Source: Fragilaria crotonensis
Taxonomy: Eukaryota > Bacillariophyta > Fragilariophyceae > Fragilariales > Fragilariaceae
Assembly (NCBI GenBank): GCA_022925895.1
Contig: JAKSYS010000626.1
Location: forward strand, 1-36,838
Direction of reading: 5' to 3'
Length of the DNA: 36,838 nt
In this document: positions 9,561 through 20,200 of the stretch, in pieces
Position numbering within the stretch: the first letter of the stretch is position 1
Layout: each line of letters starts with the position of its first letter
Translations under genes and position numbers: made by a program
The notes under the pieces: model-generated
Database searches by the model: none
Told to the model about the DNA's origin: nothing
What the model saw: the letters and a program-made list of their open reading frames with translations, nothing else

Positions 9561-10611
9561 TGGTACATAAATAACGGGGACTCCGCCTCCTTTGGCCTAC
9601 TTCTCGCTACCGGTAGTGTGCTACTGTCGTTCTTGGTTCAGTGAGAATCGATGAGAAGGCAGCGTGCTCCAGGTACAGTACTGCATCACTTCATCAACAA
9701 CAGTGCCAGTTACTGTGTGTATGCATGTATGCATACACAGTACTCGGAGGACGATACCATCGGGAATCGGGGAGACGTTGTTATCGAGGTGAATTTTTAT
9801 GTTCTCTCGACTCTCGACTATTTCACGACTAAACCGGCTAACGAACATTTGAACAGGAAACTACCTATGTTCAGCCATTGATGATATAGTAGTACGGAGT
9901 AGTCTTCTTCGACCATTCACAATCGTGATCGTTATCATCCATCTTACTAGCACGTTATTGTTCGGGGTTAGTCCTTCATGCTATTCCATCAACAGACCTT
10001 CATCATTCGCTTATCATATCGGCATGATGCGCTTCCTTGAATCGGACCAATAAAGACTTGAACTTTATGAACATCCGCCCGTCGTCTATGCCTTCGGCCT
10101 CAACATTTCCCAACGCATGGGGCAAGGCTAAGTTCGGCTACAATTTACTGCAGTACCACTTTCGTCGAGTGGGGGGGTCGGGGCCCCAGAGTCTTTTGAG
10201 ATCGGCTTGCATGTTGGGGGCTACGAGGACTGGCGACTGCTGAGTTGTCCGCTGTCTGCATTGTTCAAATAGTCTAAAGGACCGGTGTACCGCTGAATAC
10301 GTCGACATTGATTTCTTACATGTTAAGTTTCTCCAACTCCGGCCGAACTGCGTTGAGGAGCCTTACCATAGGCGACCGCTCCTGTATGGCATTGTTCGCA
10401 ATTGACTTACTTCGACGCATGCACAGAGAGCTCAAGCCATGTGTTTGTGAGTCCGACAATGATGCATAGCGAAATAGTTACGCATACCTAGCCAATTTCT
10501 TGGTGAGATGAAATAAGTATGCAAACGCGATAGGCAGTAGCGATTCTCTGCAACACTGCATAAGGTCTTGGTCCTCCTCATATGTTTCGCTGTCGCTTGT
10601 CAAAGTCAACC

Positions 10612-11220
10612 TCATTGAACTGGCATAGCAGATGTTGCTCCTCTCGTTCGCTCCCAGGGCAGGTGTATGCCTTCTGCGTCCCGTTTGTGTACTTGAAAAT
10701 TCCCGTTCACAGCAAGCTCGTCTGATTCCGCCCGTTTTCGTGCCTCGTCGGCGCATCTATCTCCAACTATCCGTAGGTGTCCCAGTCGTATCAACATTGG
10801 GTCCATGATTTGAAGGCACTCTTGGCGATATTGCTCATCGAGAACGGTCTTCAATCCGAGCAGTTTGTTGCCTTTTCGATTCAATGCGAAGTTTCGGAAG
10901 CACAAGACCTCAATGCCTCTGATGCAGTGGTCGTCATCGTCACCATTGTATAGCCCATTGCGTACGTGCGCTACAGTAGCTGATATACCGACTTTAAAAC
11001 GTTTCATCTCTGTGCGACTGTACCACGTGTTGATCTTTTCATTTTCGGCGTAATCGGCTACGTGCAGCACTGGTCGAACAGAGACAAGTTCGTTGAATGT
11101 CAAACGACGTGGGTGTACTATCCTGCTCCGTTTGAAACATGATGTTGATATTTCAGGCGATGGGCACCGTTCCTGGTTCTGAACAGGTTTCGGTGTATCA
11201 GCTTTTGGTTTGAATGTCAT
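10612..11220 (-). CDS. Uncharacterised protein, probable diatom-expanded family
   Basis: Intronless 202-aa frame from ATG at 11220. There is no signal peptide or membrane segment. The layout resembles a large family of unnamed diatom proteins as I remember it: a beta segment near residue 45 (VSVRPVLHVADY), a tryptophan motif TWYSRTEMKRFK, a short acidic GDDDDHCIRGIE motif near the middle, then a basic helix with VLDEQYRQ. The central RG(I/L)E and the later VL.EQ..Q are the most diagnostic parts. No biochemical function is known to me for this family, and I do not assign one. It sits alone in the gene-poor 9-15 kb region. It is intact over its length, which argues against decay, though the last 35 residues look less ordered. 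Confidence 0.7.
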   Translation of the reverse strand: MTFKPKADTPKPVQNQERCPSPEISTSCFKRSRIVHPRRLTFNELVSVRPVLHVADYAENEKINTWYSRTEMKRFKVGISATVAHVRNGLYNGDDDDHCIRGIEVLCFRNFALNRKGNKLLGLKTVLDEQYRQECLQIMDPMLIRLGHLRIVGDRCADEARKRAESDELAVNGNFQVHKRDAEGIHLPWERTRGATSAMPVQ

Positions 11221-11826
11221 GATTGGGATTGAAGGTAACTCTGATTCTATGTTTGGTTGTTGCCACTTTGTGTATAGTCGATGGCATGATGTGGTTCCTT
11301 CCGGATTTTCAGCGCATGACCGAATTCAGAGTCACGTATCACGTGTATCACACCAAGAGTTCTCGGTGTCCTTTTATTCGCATATCTCGGGGCATCGGAC
11401 GCAGTTGATGGAATAAATGTTGAAGTGACAAAGGGCTAATGAGTCCGAGCACTGCATCGGTAATCGGTCCCACAGCACTAGACTACTGCACCAGTCATAA
11501 ACTTTTGTTGAGTCATCAATCAGTGTGTGTTTATCGCTGAGGGCATAGTGTGAAGGTCAAATAATCGTTTTACAGGCCACGTACAGCCCCACGACTAATG
11601 ACCCTTGAATTCCGGTCATTGATTTGGAGTCTTCAATCAAGGACGCATACTGAAACGGAGTATTTTGTTACACGAGTCACAGAATGACCCAATGCTTGCA
11701 GGGGCACAGGTCTGGTTTCCGGGCAAGGGCAGCGAACTCTGAGTCTTTTGTCATACATAGAGCAGGTGCTCAGATACTATTGGAGCATGCACATGGCACC
11801 CATGCCACATCTGCCACACATGCCTC

Positions 11827-11851
11827 ATGACTGATGACTGATGACTGATGA
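11827..11851. repeat. Heptamer tandem repeat (TGACTGA)n
   Basis: About three and a half copies of TGACTGA. Confidence 0.85.
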
Positions 11852-11936
11852 GCCATGTGCCCCCATCCCCCCATAGCCAATATGTTCATACTGTAGTACG
11901 ACTTCTCTCATTGTTTTATTTCGAATTAAAGAAGCG

Positions 11937-11965
11937 TGACGTCACATTTAGTGACGTATAAAAAA
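11937..11965 (+). promoter_or_regulatory. Paired TGACGT elements with adjacent TATA-like box
   Basis: A full CRE palindrome TGACGTCA at 11937-11944 is followed 15 bp later by a half site TGACGT at 11952-11957, which runs directly into TATAAAAAA. Diatom CO2/cAMP-responsive promoters (P. tricornutum PtCA1) are known to use TGACGT-type elements bound by bZIP factors. Whether this site is active, and what it drives, is not visible: the next frame downstream is only a 68-codon unknown at 12019. Confidence 0.45.
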
Positions 11966-12794
11966 CAGAATGTCACAAGAGTTTGGCCTGTTTCCTTGAT
12001 GTTTGATATCAAGCAACTATGACATTTCTTGTCTCAACTCTCAACATGACGCAACCACTATATGGTCATCAACAATGTGTCACCAAAACCAAATCATTAC
12101 AGCTAACCAGGCAAGAAATATGTGTCAATGAAGGTGAAATATGCAACAGAGGAGGCAAGCAACAAGAACAAGGAAGGGATCCAAAAACAGGAGCTTCAAT
12201 TGTGAATGTGATGCAGCATGGCTAATGAAGACAGCCAAAAGCACATATCAAACAGAGCAATCAATTTACTATTGCCATCCCTTCTGGGTTGATAACACCA
12301 AGAGATGACTGTCAATACACCACCATCATCTTCAGGAATGGGACGAATACCGCAGCATACTATGTTGTTGGTCAAGTGAAGAACCATCAAAGTGCCAGGA
12401 TTTCTTTTCAGGGAAGGAGCCAGCTTCTGTGGAAAACCTATTCCCAGCAGCAAAAGAAGCTAACAATATTGCAAAATGTAGCAATCCAGAAGACAAATAT
12501 TGTTGTTGATGCTTCTAGCCTAGTTGATACTTTGATTGTTGATCTCTTGTTTGATGATGGTGTTGAGATTTGAGACTGCTGCAGAAGATTCAGAAGAGTG
12601 ACCCACCCAAAGATAAGAGCAAGAGGGACCATCAAATGTTTCTTTTAATGAATGTTGATGATGATGACAATCATGGGCATCTAGGTGCCAGGGATGATGC
12701 TGCTTTATCTTCTGTAATGCATGTAAGATGAGAGCAGTAAAACAGTCATGATAGGAATTCATGACTCACAAATTTTCAATTTTTGCGAGAAAAA

Positions 12795-13165
12795 ATTCAC
12801 ACATGCCATAAACATCATGTTGTATGACATTCCAAAGTCATTTCTTAGCATGTAGGAAATTTTCTATTATTTGGACCACCATCAAAATTGGCATGCCAAA
12901 GACAAATCATGTGACACCATTCCAATGTTGTTTCTAACATATGCAATTATTGCTTTCTTTTCAGTACTAAAAATTGCAGATGCCAGAGATATGTCATGTG
13001 GCACTCCAATGTCATTTCTTGCATGGGAAATTTTTACTTTCAGCGACCCAAAAAATGCAGTTGCCAAAGACATGCTGTTATGTGACCTTCCAATGTTATT
13101 TCTTACACAGGAATTCTTTGTTTTTGCCAGCATTGATTTTACAGGTACCAAAGACACGTCATAGG
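12795..13165. repeat. Diverged tandem repeat, unit about 81-90 bp
   Basis: Four to five degenerate copies, recognisable by the recurring ATGCCAAAGAC... CATGTGACATTCCAATGT...ATTTCTT pattern. Copies begin near 12803, 12893, 12980, 13061 and 13145, giving spacings of 90, 87, 81 and 84 bp. Much of the array stays open on both strands; on the minus strand it would encode 28-residue repeats (VRNNIG..HDMSLA-like), but without a recognisable domain. It lies just downstream of the transposase relic, so it may be a subterminal repeat of that element. Confidence 0.7.
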
Positions 13166-13659
13166 TGATCATGGTCAGAGGTGATGACCCACTGGAGGAC
13201 TTGTTGCGTGTGCACAACATTGGCATGAGCTGTTTTGACTTTGTCTGGTTTAAAGAAGGTAAGTGATCAACAACTGTGCTGGCTGTACTCCTCTTCTTTG
13301 GGCACCTTCATTTGTGGAAGTTTCACAGGGAATGACAGCTATGCAGACAAATGCCAACCAGCAAGTTGGTACAATGGGCTCCAACTCTGCTGGAACCACA
13401 GAAGCAAGATGCTGCCATAACAAATTGAAGTGACATACATACTACTACAAACAGCGGTCTGCCAGAAGCACGCCAATGGCTCATCGCAAATATTCCTCGA
13501 CAACATGATGAACAGAGCAGCAATTCCTGGACTTCTTTGCTTGTTTTGCTTCCACCTGGGCAGGCAGATGCTGCATTCATTGCATTGCTAACTTCAACGG
13601 GGCTTTGAAGATTTGAGCTCATGCCAGGGCCACCAGCAGATAAAGTTGTTGCTGATGTC

Positions 13660-14800
13660 GCTCATGGATTGCATAAACTAAAAATCCTACCATGGAAGAA
13701 ATTGCAATCCTTTGTTTTTACCTTCTTCTCAATGCGGCAAAGACCATCCTCCTGTCAAAGTCGGTTATACCTGGCAATTTTACCGCATAAAGAGAAATAT
13801 ATCTCAATCTTTGCTGGTTATGATGCATGGTAATGAAAGCACCCCCTCTTGCGCTGTTTTTGGTGTCTGGTCAACTTGTCTCCATCGGCATCGCTGAAAT
13901 GACGTTCCCGCTTCCTACAAATCTGCTGTCAATATAAAGTATTGGCACTCCCAATCCATCCACACCATTGCTCCAAGCTGTGGAGTACAGGCTGTAGCAT
14001 TGGCTGGCTTTGAGATCAAAAAAGTCTCCGCGGCGTTGAAGTTCAACGCTTGTCATGATTTGTTTGGGGAACCCTTGCTGTTGCAGTCTTGACAATGCCA
14101 ACGAATCTCAAGCCGTTGCAAAACAGCTCATTGGCAGCTCCAACAGAAGCAAAGTAGGAATCAGCACACAAAAGCAATGCACCAATGCAAACCAAGCGAT
14201 ACTACTTGCTTCAGCACGCGTGTACCACAGTATAGCTAGCAGCCAAGCTGTTGCTGTTGTCTGCAAAGTCTTCCTCCTCGACTCCCAGCAAGTTTGCTCC
14301 TTTAGTAACAAGCAAGCTTGAGTCTCAGCAGCATGACTCCAGCACTTGCTTACTCCAGCACATGCTGCATTCTGAATCTCATAACCAGCACTCTCAGGCT
14401 TTCTAGTATTGAGTGCAATACAATGTAGGAGGCCATGATTGATCCAGTGGCCTCCCTGTCCATGCCAGTGGCTCATGCTTTGTCCCTAGAAATCATATCG
14501 GACGGATTGAAAAAGTTCTTGCAAGCGAGAATGCTCATTAAAGGTCATCACAAATTCATCCACCACCAGCATCCACCTACTATGCTCGCTCTTCAGAAGT
14601 ACAAGTAGTAATTCAGTCCGCTGGCTGGTGACTCCATCTGGTGTGAGTGAAGAGCTCCTCAAACCTGTGCTTGGACATGCCGGTCAGACCAAATTGAGGA
14701 GCTGCTGGTCGATACTTCGACCATGCCGTTGCTTGTATTCCACGGCGATGCTGCCTCTTGTTGTAAACAACTCAAACTTCGTTGTAACTTAAACATCTCA
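13660..14800 (-). pseudogene. Broken piggyBac-like transposase (DDE_Tnp_1_7 type)
   Basis: Pieces of one transposase can be followed down the minus strand through several frames. In order they are: a segment with LTGMSKHRFEELF and RWSHQPAD (14.6-14.7 kb); WMLVVDEFVMTFNEH; SMSHWHGQGGHWINHGL and LNTRKPESAGYEIQNAAC (14.3-14.5 kb); the catalytic-type ADSYFASVGAANELF with NGLRFVGIVKTATA (14.1-14.2 kb); FPKQ...ELQRRGDFF; WRQVDQTP (about 13.89 kb); and a final CGKIARYNR...EKK segment near 13.7 kb. These match, in order, the piggyBac-derived transposase domain seen in many stramenopile genomes. The copy is dead: an in-frame TAG near 14487, a TGA near 14060 and at least three frameshifts. Termini and TTAA target duplications were not located. 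Limits are approximate. Confidence 0.8.
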
Positions 14801-15012
14801 CTGATGACGGTCAGTTTCAGGGACAATCTGAGAAGTTGCACATTGGTCCAGCACACCATATCAGTCAATTATCTTGGAGGCAACATCAACAGAAAAATTC
14901 GACAATCTATTACGTATCACTACATTCTACAGCATGTATCGATAGATTGGGGACATTTATTTAGTACTCCGAGTACTTGCAGTACTATGGTCGTATGCTG
15001 TATATGGTACAG

Positions 15013-15030
15013 TATATGATATATGATATA
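15013..15030. repeat. Heptamer tandem repeat (TATATGA)n
   Basis: Two and a half copies of TATATGA in an AT-rich stretch that also holds several GTAC and AGTACT sites. Confidence 0.6.
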
Positions 15031-15130
15031 CTACCAGTAGCGTATGATATACGTGATACACGGCCAGAATACTGAGAGTATAGGCTTGCAAGACCGCAAT
15101 GCAAATTCACCAGTGCACAACATGGACAGC

Positions 15131-15157
15131 GTCTATCCGTCTGTCCGTCTATCCGTG
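15131..15157. repeat. Octamer tandem repeat (GTCTATCC)n
   Basis: Three copies, GTCTATCC, GTCTGTCC and GTCTATCC, plus a partial, about 100 bp before the start of the membrane-protein gene. Confidence 0.75.
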
Positions 15158-15166
15158 CCCTTGTGT

Positions 15167-15210
15167 GCAGTGCACAGTGCACAGTGCAAAGTGCACAGTG
15201 CACAGTGCAA
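15167..15210. repeat. Heptamer tandem repeat (AGTGCAC)n in the probable 5' leader
   Basis: About six copies of AGTGCAC, two ending in A rather than C. The core GTGCAC is self-complementary, so the RNA could fold back on itself. It ends about 35 bp before the chosen ATG of the downstream gene. Confidence 0.85.
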
Positions 15211-15244
15211 CTACATCACGTCGCTGCATCATCCCGAATCCACG

Positions 15245-16699
15245 ATGACACAAAAACGACATCACAATTCCTTCATCCTCGGAACAATGAATACGCCATT
15301 GCTAGCTGCCGATGAATCTCATGAGGCCCCCTCTCTCTCTGGCGGCGTAGACGACCCCGATGCCAATTCGCAATTGACGCTAATGCTCCGCGAAGCATCG
15401 TCGCCTCCTTTGCATGTGCCGCAAATTCGGAACACGAATCGCGGCCATTCGTCCCCAACTGATCGACGAAGGCAGCTAGCGCCAGTCTCATTCCTCACAG
15501 TATTGTTGGGGTCGCTCGCAACCATTCAAATAGGTCTCTTATGGGGATCCCTCTTATCACCGTCTTGGCTTCAAGTACACTTGCTTGTGACTCACATTTT
15601 CGTGACGCCACCATTGGATACGCTCCTGCAAAATTTGGACCTGGGTTCCATGGTATCCGCGTTCGTCTCGTCAGGACAAACGTCAGCTGTCGCTCTGCTC
15701 GCCGTCACGACTATCATTATTCCCTGCTGCGCCATGATCGCGCTGCCTATGACGGCGTTGGAGCGTCATGCCGCAATAGTTTTGGGAAAAGCCCATGAAC
15801 CGAAGTCGATGATTAACATTTTCATCCGCTTTGGATTTTTGGTCGTCTACATCGTTCTAATTCTAGATTTTGCGCTCTCCTTCATCGAGTTGACATTGGT
15901 GGAAACGAAGGCCGAAGTGCAAACTCGAATGGGATCAGGTCTCGTTTGTTACACGATTGGAATGACCATCGCGGTTGTATCCGCCAAATTGATGGCCATC
16001 GCCGCTGTGAGCTGTCCGTCAACAGCGGGACCTATCGACGCGATGGAGCAAGGATACATGCGTGTTTTGGAGGAGGAGGAGGAGGAGGAAGAAGAAGAAC
16101 AAGAGGTGGTTCGAGCCAACACTATAGTGGCACCGGAACCTGAATGTGCTTGTTGGTGTCCTTACAGGCTCCTTTTGTTTGAAAGTGCTGTCATTTCTAT
16201 CATCCTGTGGATAGCCGCTTTCGCCTGTCCTTTATTCAAAGTCACATACCAAGGAGCTGCCTCCAATTTCATGTCGCAAACAACGCTGAACGTGCACCTT
16301 GCAGATTTGGTGCAAACACCCAAGGGGGCTTCTCATGCCATGTTGCAAGCAACTGTCGTAACGCAGCTTTTCGTCTTTCCAACACTGGCGCTCGTTGTTG
16401 CAATAGGCATTTCTTTCTTCGGATTAAAGAAGCGCTGGCTGTCCGGGATTCATCCTGCGGTGAACAGCATCTCAATTTGCGCTGCAATTCTTATAATGAT
16501 TCCTACCCTGCAAACCCTTGGCGTGGAAATGCTGAATGAGCAAATGTCGGGTATTTGCAGCGAGTTTCATGACTTGACAGGAGAATCCTGTCTTACCATG
16601 GTGGGGACTGTTGAGGCTGGAACCTGGTGCTTAGTCGGGCATGCTGTTGCTTTGGAGACTTTCATTCTTCTGACATTGGGGCGTTCATCCAAAGAATGA
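15245..16699 (+). CDS. Polytopic membrane protein, possibly PqiA-like
   Basis: 484 aa from ATG at 15245. The frame is open further upstream to 15044 (ATT/GTG-type starts), but that part is translated from microsatellite DNA and is unlikely to be coding; ATG 15287 is another option. About 85 polar N-terminal residues are followed by eight or nine hydrophobic segments, for example FLTVLLGSLATIQIGLLWG, a long one around FGFLVVYIVLILDFALSF, and the C-terminal HAVALETFILLTL. A loop near residue 276 carries ten consecutive Glu (16070-16099). The arrangement of two four-helix halves, with CPLFKVTYQGAASNFM in the second half, faintly resembles paraquat-inducible protein A domains, but the zinc-ribbon cysteines of bacterial PqiA are not evident. 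Treat as an integral membrane protein of unknown function. Confidence 0.75.
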   Translation: MTQKRHHNSFILGTMNTPLLAADESHEAPSLSGGVDDPDANSQLTLMLREASSPPLHVPQIRNTNRGHSSPTDRRRQLAPVSFLTVLLGSLATIQIGLLWGSLLSPSWLQVHLLVTHIFVTPPLDTLLQNLDLGSMVSAFVSSGQTSAVALLAVTTIIIPCCAMIALPMTALERHAAIVLGKAHEPKSMINIFIRFGFLVVYIVLILDFALSFIELTLVETKAEVQTRMGSGLVCYTIGMTIAVVSAKLMAIAAVSCPSTAGPIDAMEQGYMRVLEEEEEEEEEEQEVVRANTIVAPEPECACWCPYRLLLFESAVISIILWIAAFACPLFKVTYQGAASNFMSQTTLNVHLADLVQTPKGASHAMLQATVVTQLFVFPTLALVVAIGISFFGLKKRWLSGIHPAVNSISICAAILIMIPTLQTLGVEMLNEQMSGICSEFHDLTGESCLTMVGTVEAGTWCLVGHAVALETFILLTLGRSSKE

Positions 16700-17270
16700 T
16701 CTATAAATGCAGCCATTTTCAATGCATGGTATTTTGGATGAAGGAACTGGAGAATGGAAACAGAAACGTGTCTCACTATCTCAACGTAAACTAGCTAGAT
16801 ATTTTAATCCCACGACCTTGTAACTTGACTATCAACAAATAACGAGGTAGGTATGGCAAATTTTGTCGTTGCCCTCTCGATGCTGAAGAAAATGTGCTAA
16901 AGCAGCCGAAACATTCCCCACCATAAACAGCGAAGTAAAACCAGCTGCATAATGGGTAGAACCTTTGGAAGTCAATGTTTCGACTGCGTTTATTTTGCCT
17001 TTCCTTACTATTGGTAAGCCGCTATTCATTCAGACTTTCTAGCGGCACAGCGCTCTGCGCGAGCGCTTCGTCTGGAATCTCCGCAACCGCGCGGGCTGCA
17101 TTCTCTAACATAATGTCATGCGCGCGAGAAGTATCGCAATCCGCTAAATGGACCTTAACTGCATGATACTACAGCGAGACAATAGATGCACCCGTCGTCT
17201 AACTACAATGGATTCACACGTGCTGCGGTTTTCAATTCACTACATCCTAGCAGCTATCTCGCCAACAGCG
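16700..17270. other. Intergenic region between converging genes
   Basis: About 570 bp between the stop codons of the membrane-protein gene and exportin-7. It contains a 63-codon plus-strand frame at 16975-17166 with a hydrophobic start (LFCLSLLLVS) and an overlapping minus-strand open stretch. Neither is convincing on its own. Confidence 0.4.
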
Positions 17271-20200
17271 TTAGAGAGTAAGAAAGCTTCGTGCGGTGAC
17301 TCGGAATGCTGTCAACTTCTGAGTGAACCGATCTCGGTTAGCAGAGTCCAAGCTACGATTGACATCAACCAATAACTTGTTAAGTGCCTCCTGAAGCTTC
17401 GCCTGGTTTTCTGGATTCTGCGAGCTGAGGAGATGGTCCGTATAAGCTGCGAAGCTGGTCTCGCTCGCCAGCATGAGACTTAACATGGGTCGAATCACAG
17501 CCCAATGGTTTTGCGCTGGGCCAAACAGCAACAAGTTGAAGAGGGTGGCTGTGAGGCTAGAGAACAAGTTTGGATGTGCCGCGAGATGCTGCGAGTAGAG
17601 TAAAGTTAGAGACCAATACACAAAACGCAAATTATATCCCGAACAATAACACACCTTGTTCAAGTTGTGCATTTCGATCTTTTCCTTGCCATTAGTCGAA
17701 AAATAGAAGGTTGCGAGGTGATCGATTGTGTTGGCGCACAAAGAGCTCAAAGTCGCATCGCTTGACTGAAGACCTTCGTGCACAGCAGTCATGAGCTGCA
17801 TGAAGATGTTTGTATCCAAAGCAAACACAGTCTTCTTATGATTACGAAAAAGGATCTCAATGAATCCAAAGTACGCTTTGCTCAACTTTGGATACGCAAT
17901 CACGTCTTCTAGCGAGATGCTGAGGGACATCTGAAGAGCCACGTCCAAGCTGTTATCAAGGGCAGGGTCATTGTACAGCCCGAAAACTCCAAAGCAGACG
18001 TAGTTTCCACCGAGGGCTGAATTGAGAACATTCAGCGCTAACGCCATGCTCTTGTAGCGCTTCTTGTATATGTCTTGTGTATCTGGTCGAGGAGTCGCAA
18101 GGAGCCGACGGCCGTAGGCACATACAACATCGCTGGTTCCACGAAATAACAGAATTCCATTAGGACTGCTTTGATCAAAGTTCACTCGATTCGCTTTGTT
18201 GTGACAGAATTCATGGAGGAAACGCAGCACGCTTATGATCACATCAGGCTGGTCGTGCCACAAATCGGCAACATTGGACAGGAGCGGTAGGTGGTTGGGA
18301 TGTAATAGATCAAAGAGAAGCCCATAACTGCGACGATTGTGCAAGCTAGCAGTCACCCCTCGCAAATCTCGGAAGACTCCAATCAGTGGACGTCGACAAT
18401 TCTCGTTTCGCAAGTCTGGCATCGACAGCGATCCCAGTTGCCCGAGGGTATTGACCAGAGGCTCCATGAATTGCTCGAAGGTAAGACCGAGCTTTTCCTC
18501 TCCGTTTGGAGACAGCAACAACCTCGTGAGCGTGGCATGAAATGTAGTCCGGTGGCGAGTGTTCGACGGAACAGCGAGGAACGGAAACTGGTCCTCGGTG
18601 TGGTGGCGCGCCAAATAGCGAACAGTCTCGAGAGTCAAAAGGAGCTTGGAACTACTATATCCGCCAGCCATGTCATGCAGCAACTCCAATGTTTTCCCAA
18701 CGATTTCGTTATCTTCAGGCCAAAACTTGAGGTCATTACCCATTTTGGTCACAATAAGATTCGCAACAGCAGTATGGTCTCCCATCTGAAGGTGGTCAAA
18801 CATTCGCTGATATACCTTTTGCTTCGTGGAGGGCGTGGTGTCCAACTTCGCGACATTCATTGCAACAATTGAAACGGCGACCCCCGTGGGCGTCCCAGAC
18901 CCAGAACCCGATACCTGATCCCACATGAACATGTAGACCCGACGAAAGTTCTGAAAGTAGTAAAGCAAGGCCAGCTCCAGCTTGGGGTCGGCTCTACCGA
19001 TTCCATTAGAGGTCGTCAATCGATAGTCCACCATCTGGGCAAGCTGCAACGCCCGACGACTCAACCCGGCATCGATAGTCTCTTCTCCTTCCCCCATGTG
19101 AGCCGAAGACCAAGAGTGACCGCCCACAATGGTACCCACTATGTAGGCCAACCAAGTAAGTTGTCCCTCAATAATAGCTATTCGCTGCTGCACATCTTGC
19201 GGCGCTGTTTCCGTCGCGTTTGTTCCCATACGTGACAAGAGTTCGCGATATTGATTCATCAGAGGATCAAACTTTTGAAGAATCAGATTGGCAACTGGTC
19301 CATACTGGAATCGACAAATGACCGGCAAGCGATCTAACTGCTCCTTCAGCGAGCCATCATCATCGAGTGGATCTTCCAGGGCTCCTTCGCTTCTGAGGAC
19401 TGTTTCAACAGATGCTAGCATGGACTCAATGTATGTCTCGGACACAAGGAGAACCTGTTTCTCCAACAGTTGCACATGCCCACGAGCTCCTGTATCCGGT
19501 CTGACGTACGGAACAGCCGCCACGAGGCGCCCCCAAAGTGCCAACAGGTAGTGTATTGAGTTTGTAGAGTATTGCCAGTTGCGAATTGATTGGACCGTGA
19601 AGCTAGATGCTAGCTCCAACCATTCAAGATAACCATCTGTTTTGACTAACTCACTGAGTTGGTAGTTGGCCTTGAGCCTACCCAGAAGACGACAAAATTG
19701 ATGGTAGTTGTCTTGATGTTGGAGGCCTGTTTGATTTTTCAGCAATTCACGAATACCGTCTACAAGTCGTCCTAAGAACGCAGCACGATCCTTATCGGTA
19801 GGAAAGAGTGAACGTCGAATGGACGAGAGGAGTATGACAGCTTCCATGGCCTTGGAGGATCGTGGTGGTTCAGTCTTCGCATAAAAATCAAAGAGCAGCT
19901 CAGTGGTGGCAGGGTCTTGCAAGACAGGCCGCCAAGAGGTTGGAGCCTGAATCGTACCGACATCCTCCGTCGATTCGTCCGGATTGGTCCCAATGAAATC
20001 GAAGTTGAGACAGCGCACAGTCAAAGAGAGTGCTTGCTCACCAAGGATAGCTTGCTGCTGTGGATTTGCGACTGAAGGAGAAGAGTGCGAAATTAGCGAT
20101 CTCAACACAATATCATCAATGCGAGACGAGGCATTCGCACAGGAAAACTCACCAATTGCGCTGGTTTGAAGCTGCTTCAACGTCGTTAAACCTAATTGAA

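Larger units (their letters stand above)
8944..10611. other. Gene-poor region rich in GTAC palindromes
   Basis: About 1.7 kb without a convincing gene. The first 500 bp is upstream of the LETM1-like gene and contains a heptamer repeat at 9024-9046 and the GTAC cluster. Small frames here have no homology I recognise and overlap low-complexity sequence. From about 9.9 to 10.6 kb I see nothing beyond a short GC palindrome (GGGGCCCC) near 10185. Confidence 0.5.
11221..12794. other. Gene-poor region with CRE-like promoter motif
   Basis: No gene is identified. Contents: a heptamer repeat (11827-11851), a CRE-like/TATA element (11937-11965) and A/T-rich DNA with several 60-95 codon frames on both strands (12019-12225, 12196-12453, 12289-12573, 12520-12762). 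None of these has a recognisable domain. Given the transposase relic downstream, part of this could be mobile-element sequence. Confidence 0.5.

Noticed and set aside
12019-12762. Four small frames at 12.0-12.8 kb as genes
   Set aside because: They overlap each other on opposite strands, lack recognisable domains and sit next to mobile-element remains.
15044-15244. N-terminal 67-codon extension of the membrane protein
   Set aside because: It does not start with ATG at a good context and is translated from octamer and heptamer microsatellites; the ATG at 15245 fits better.
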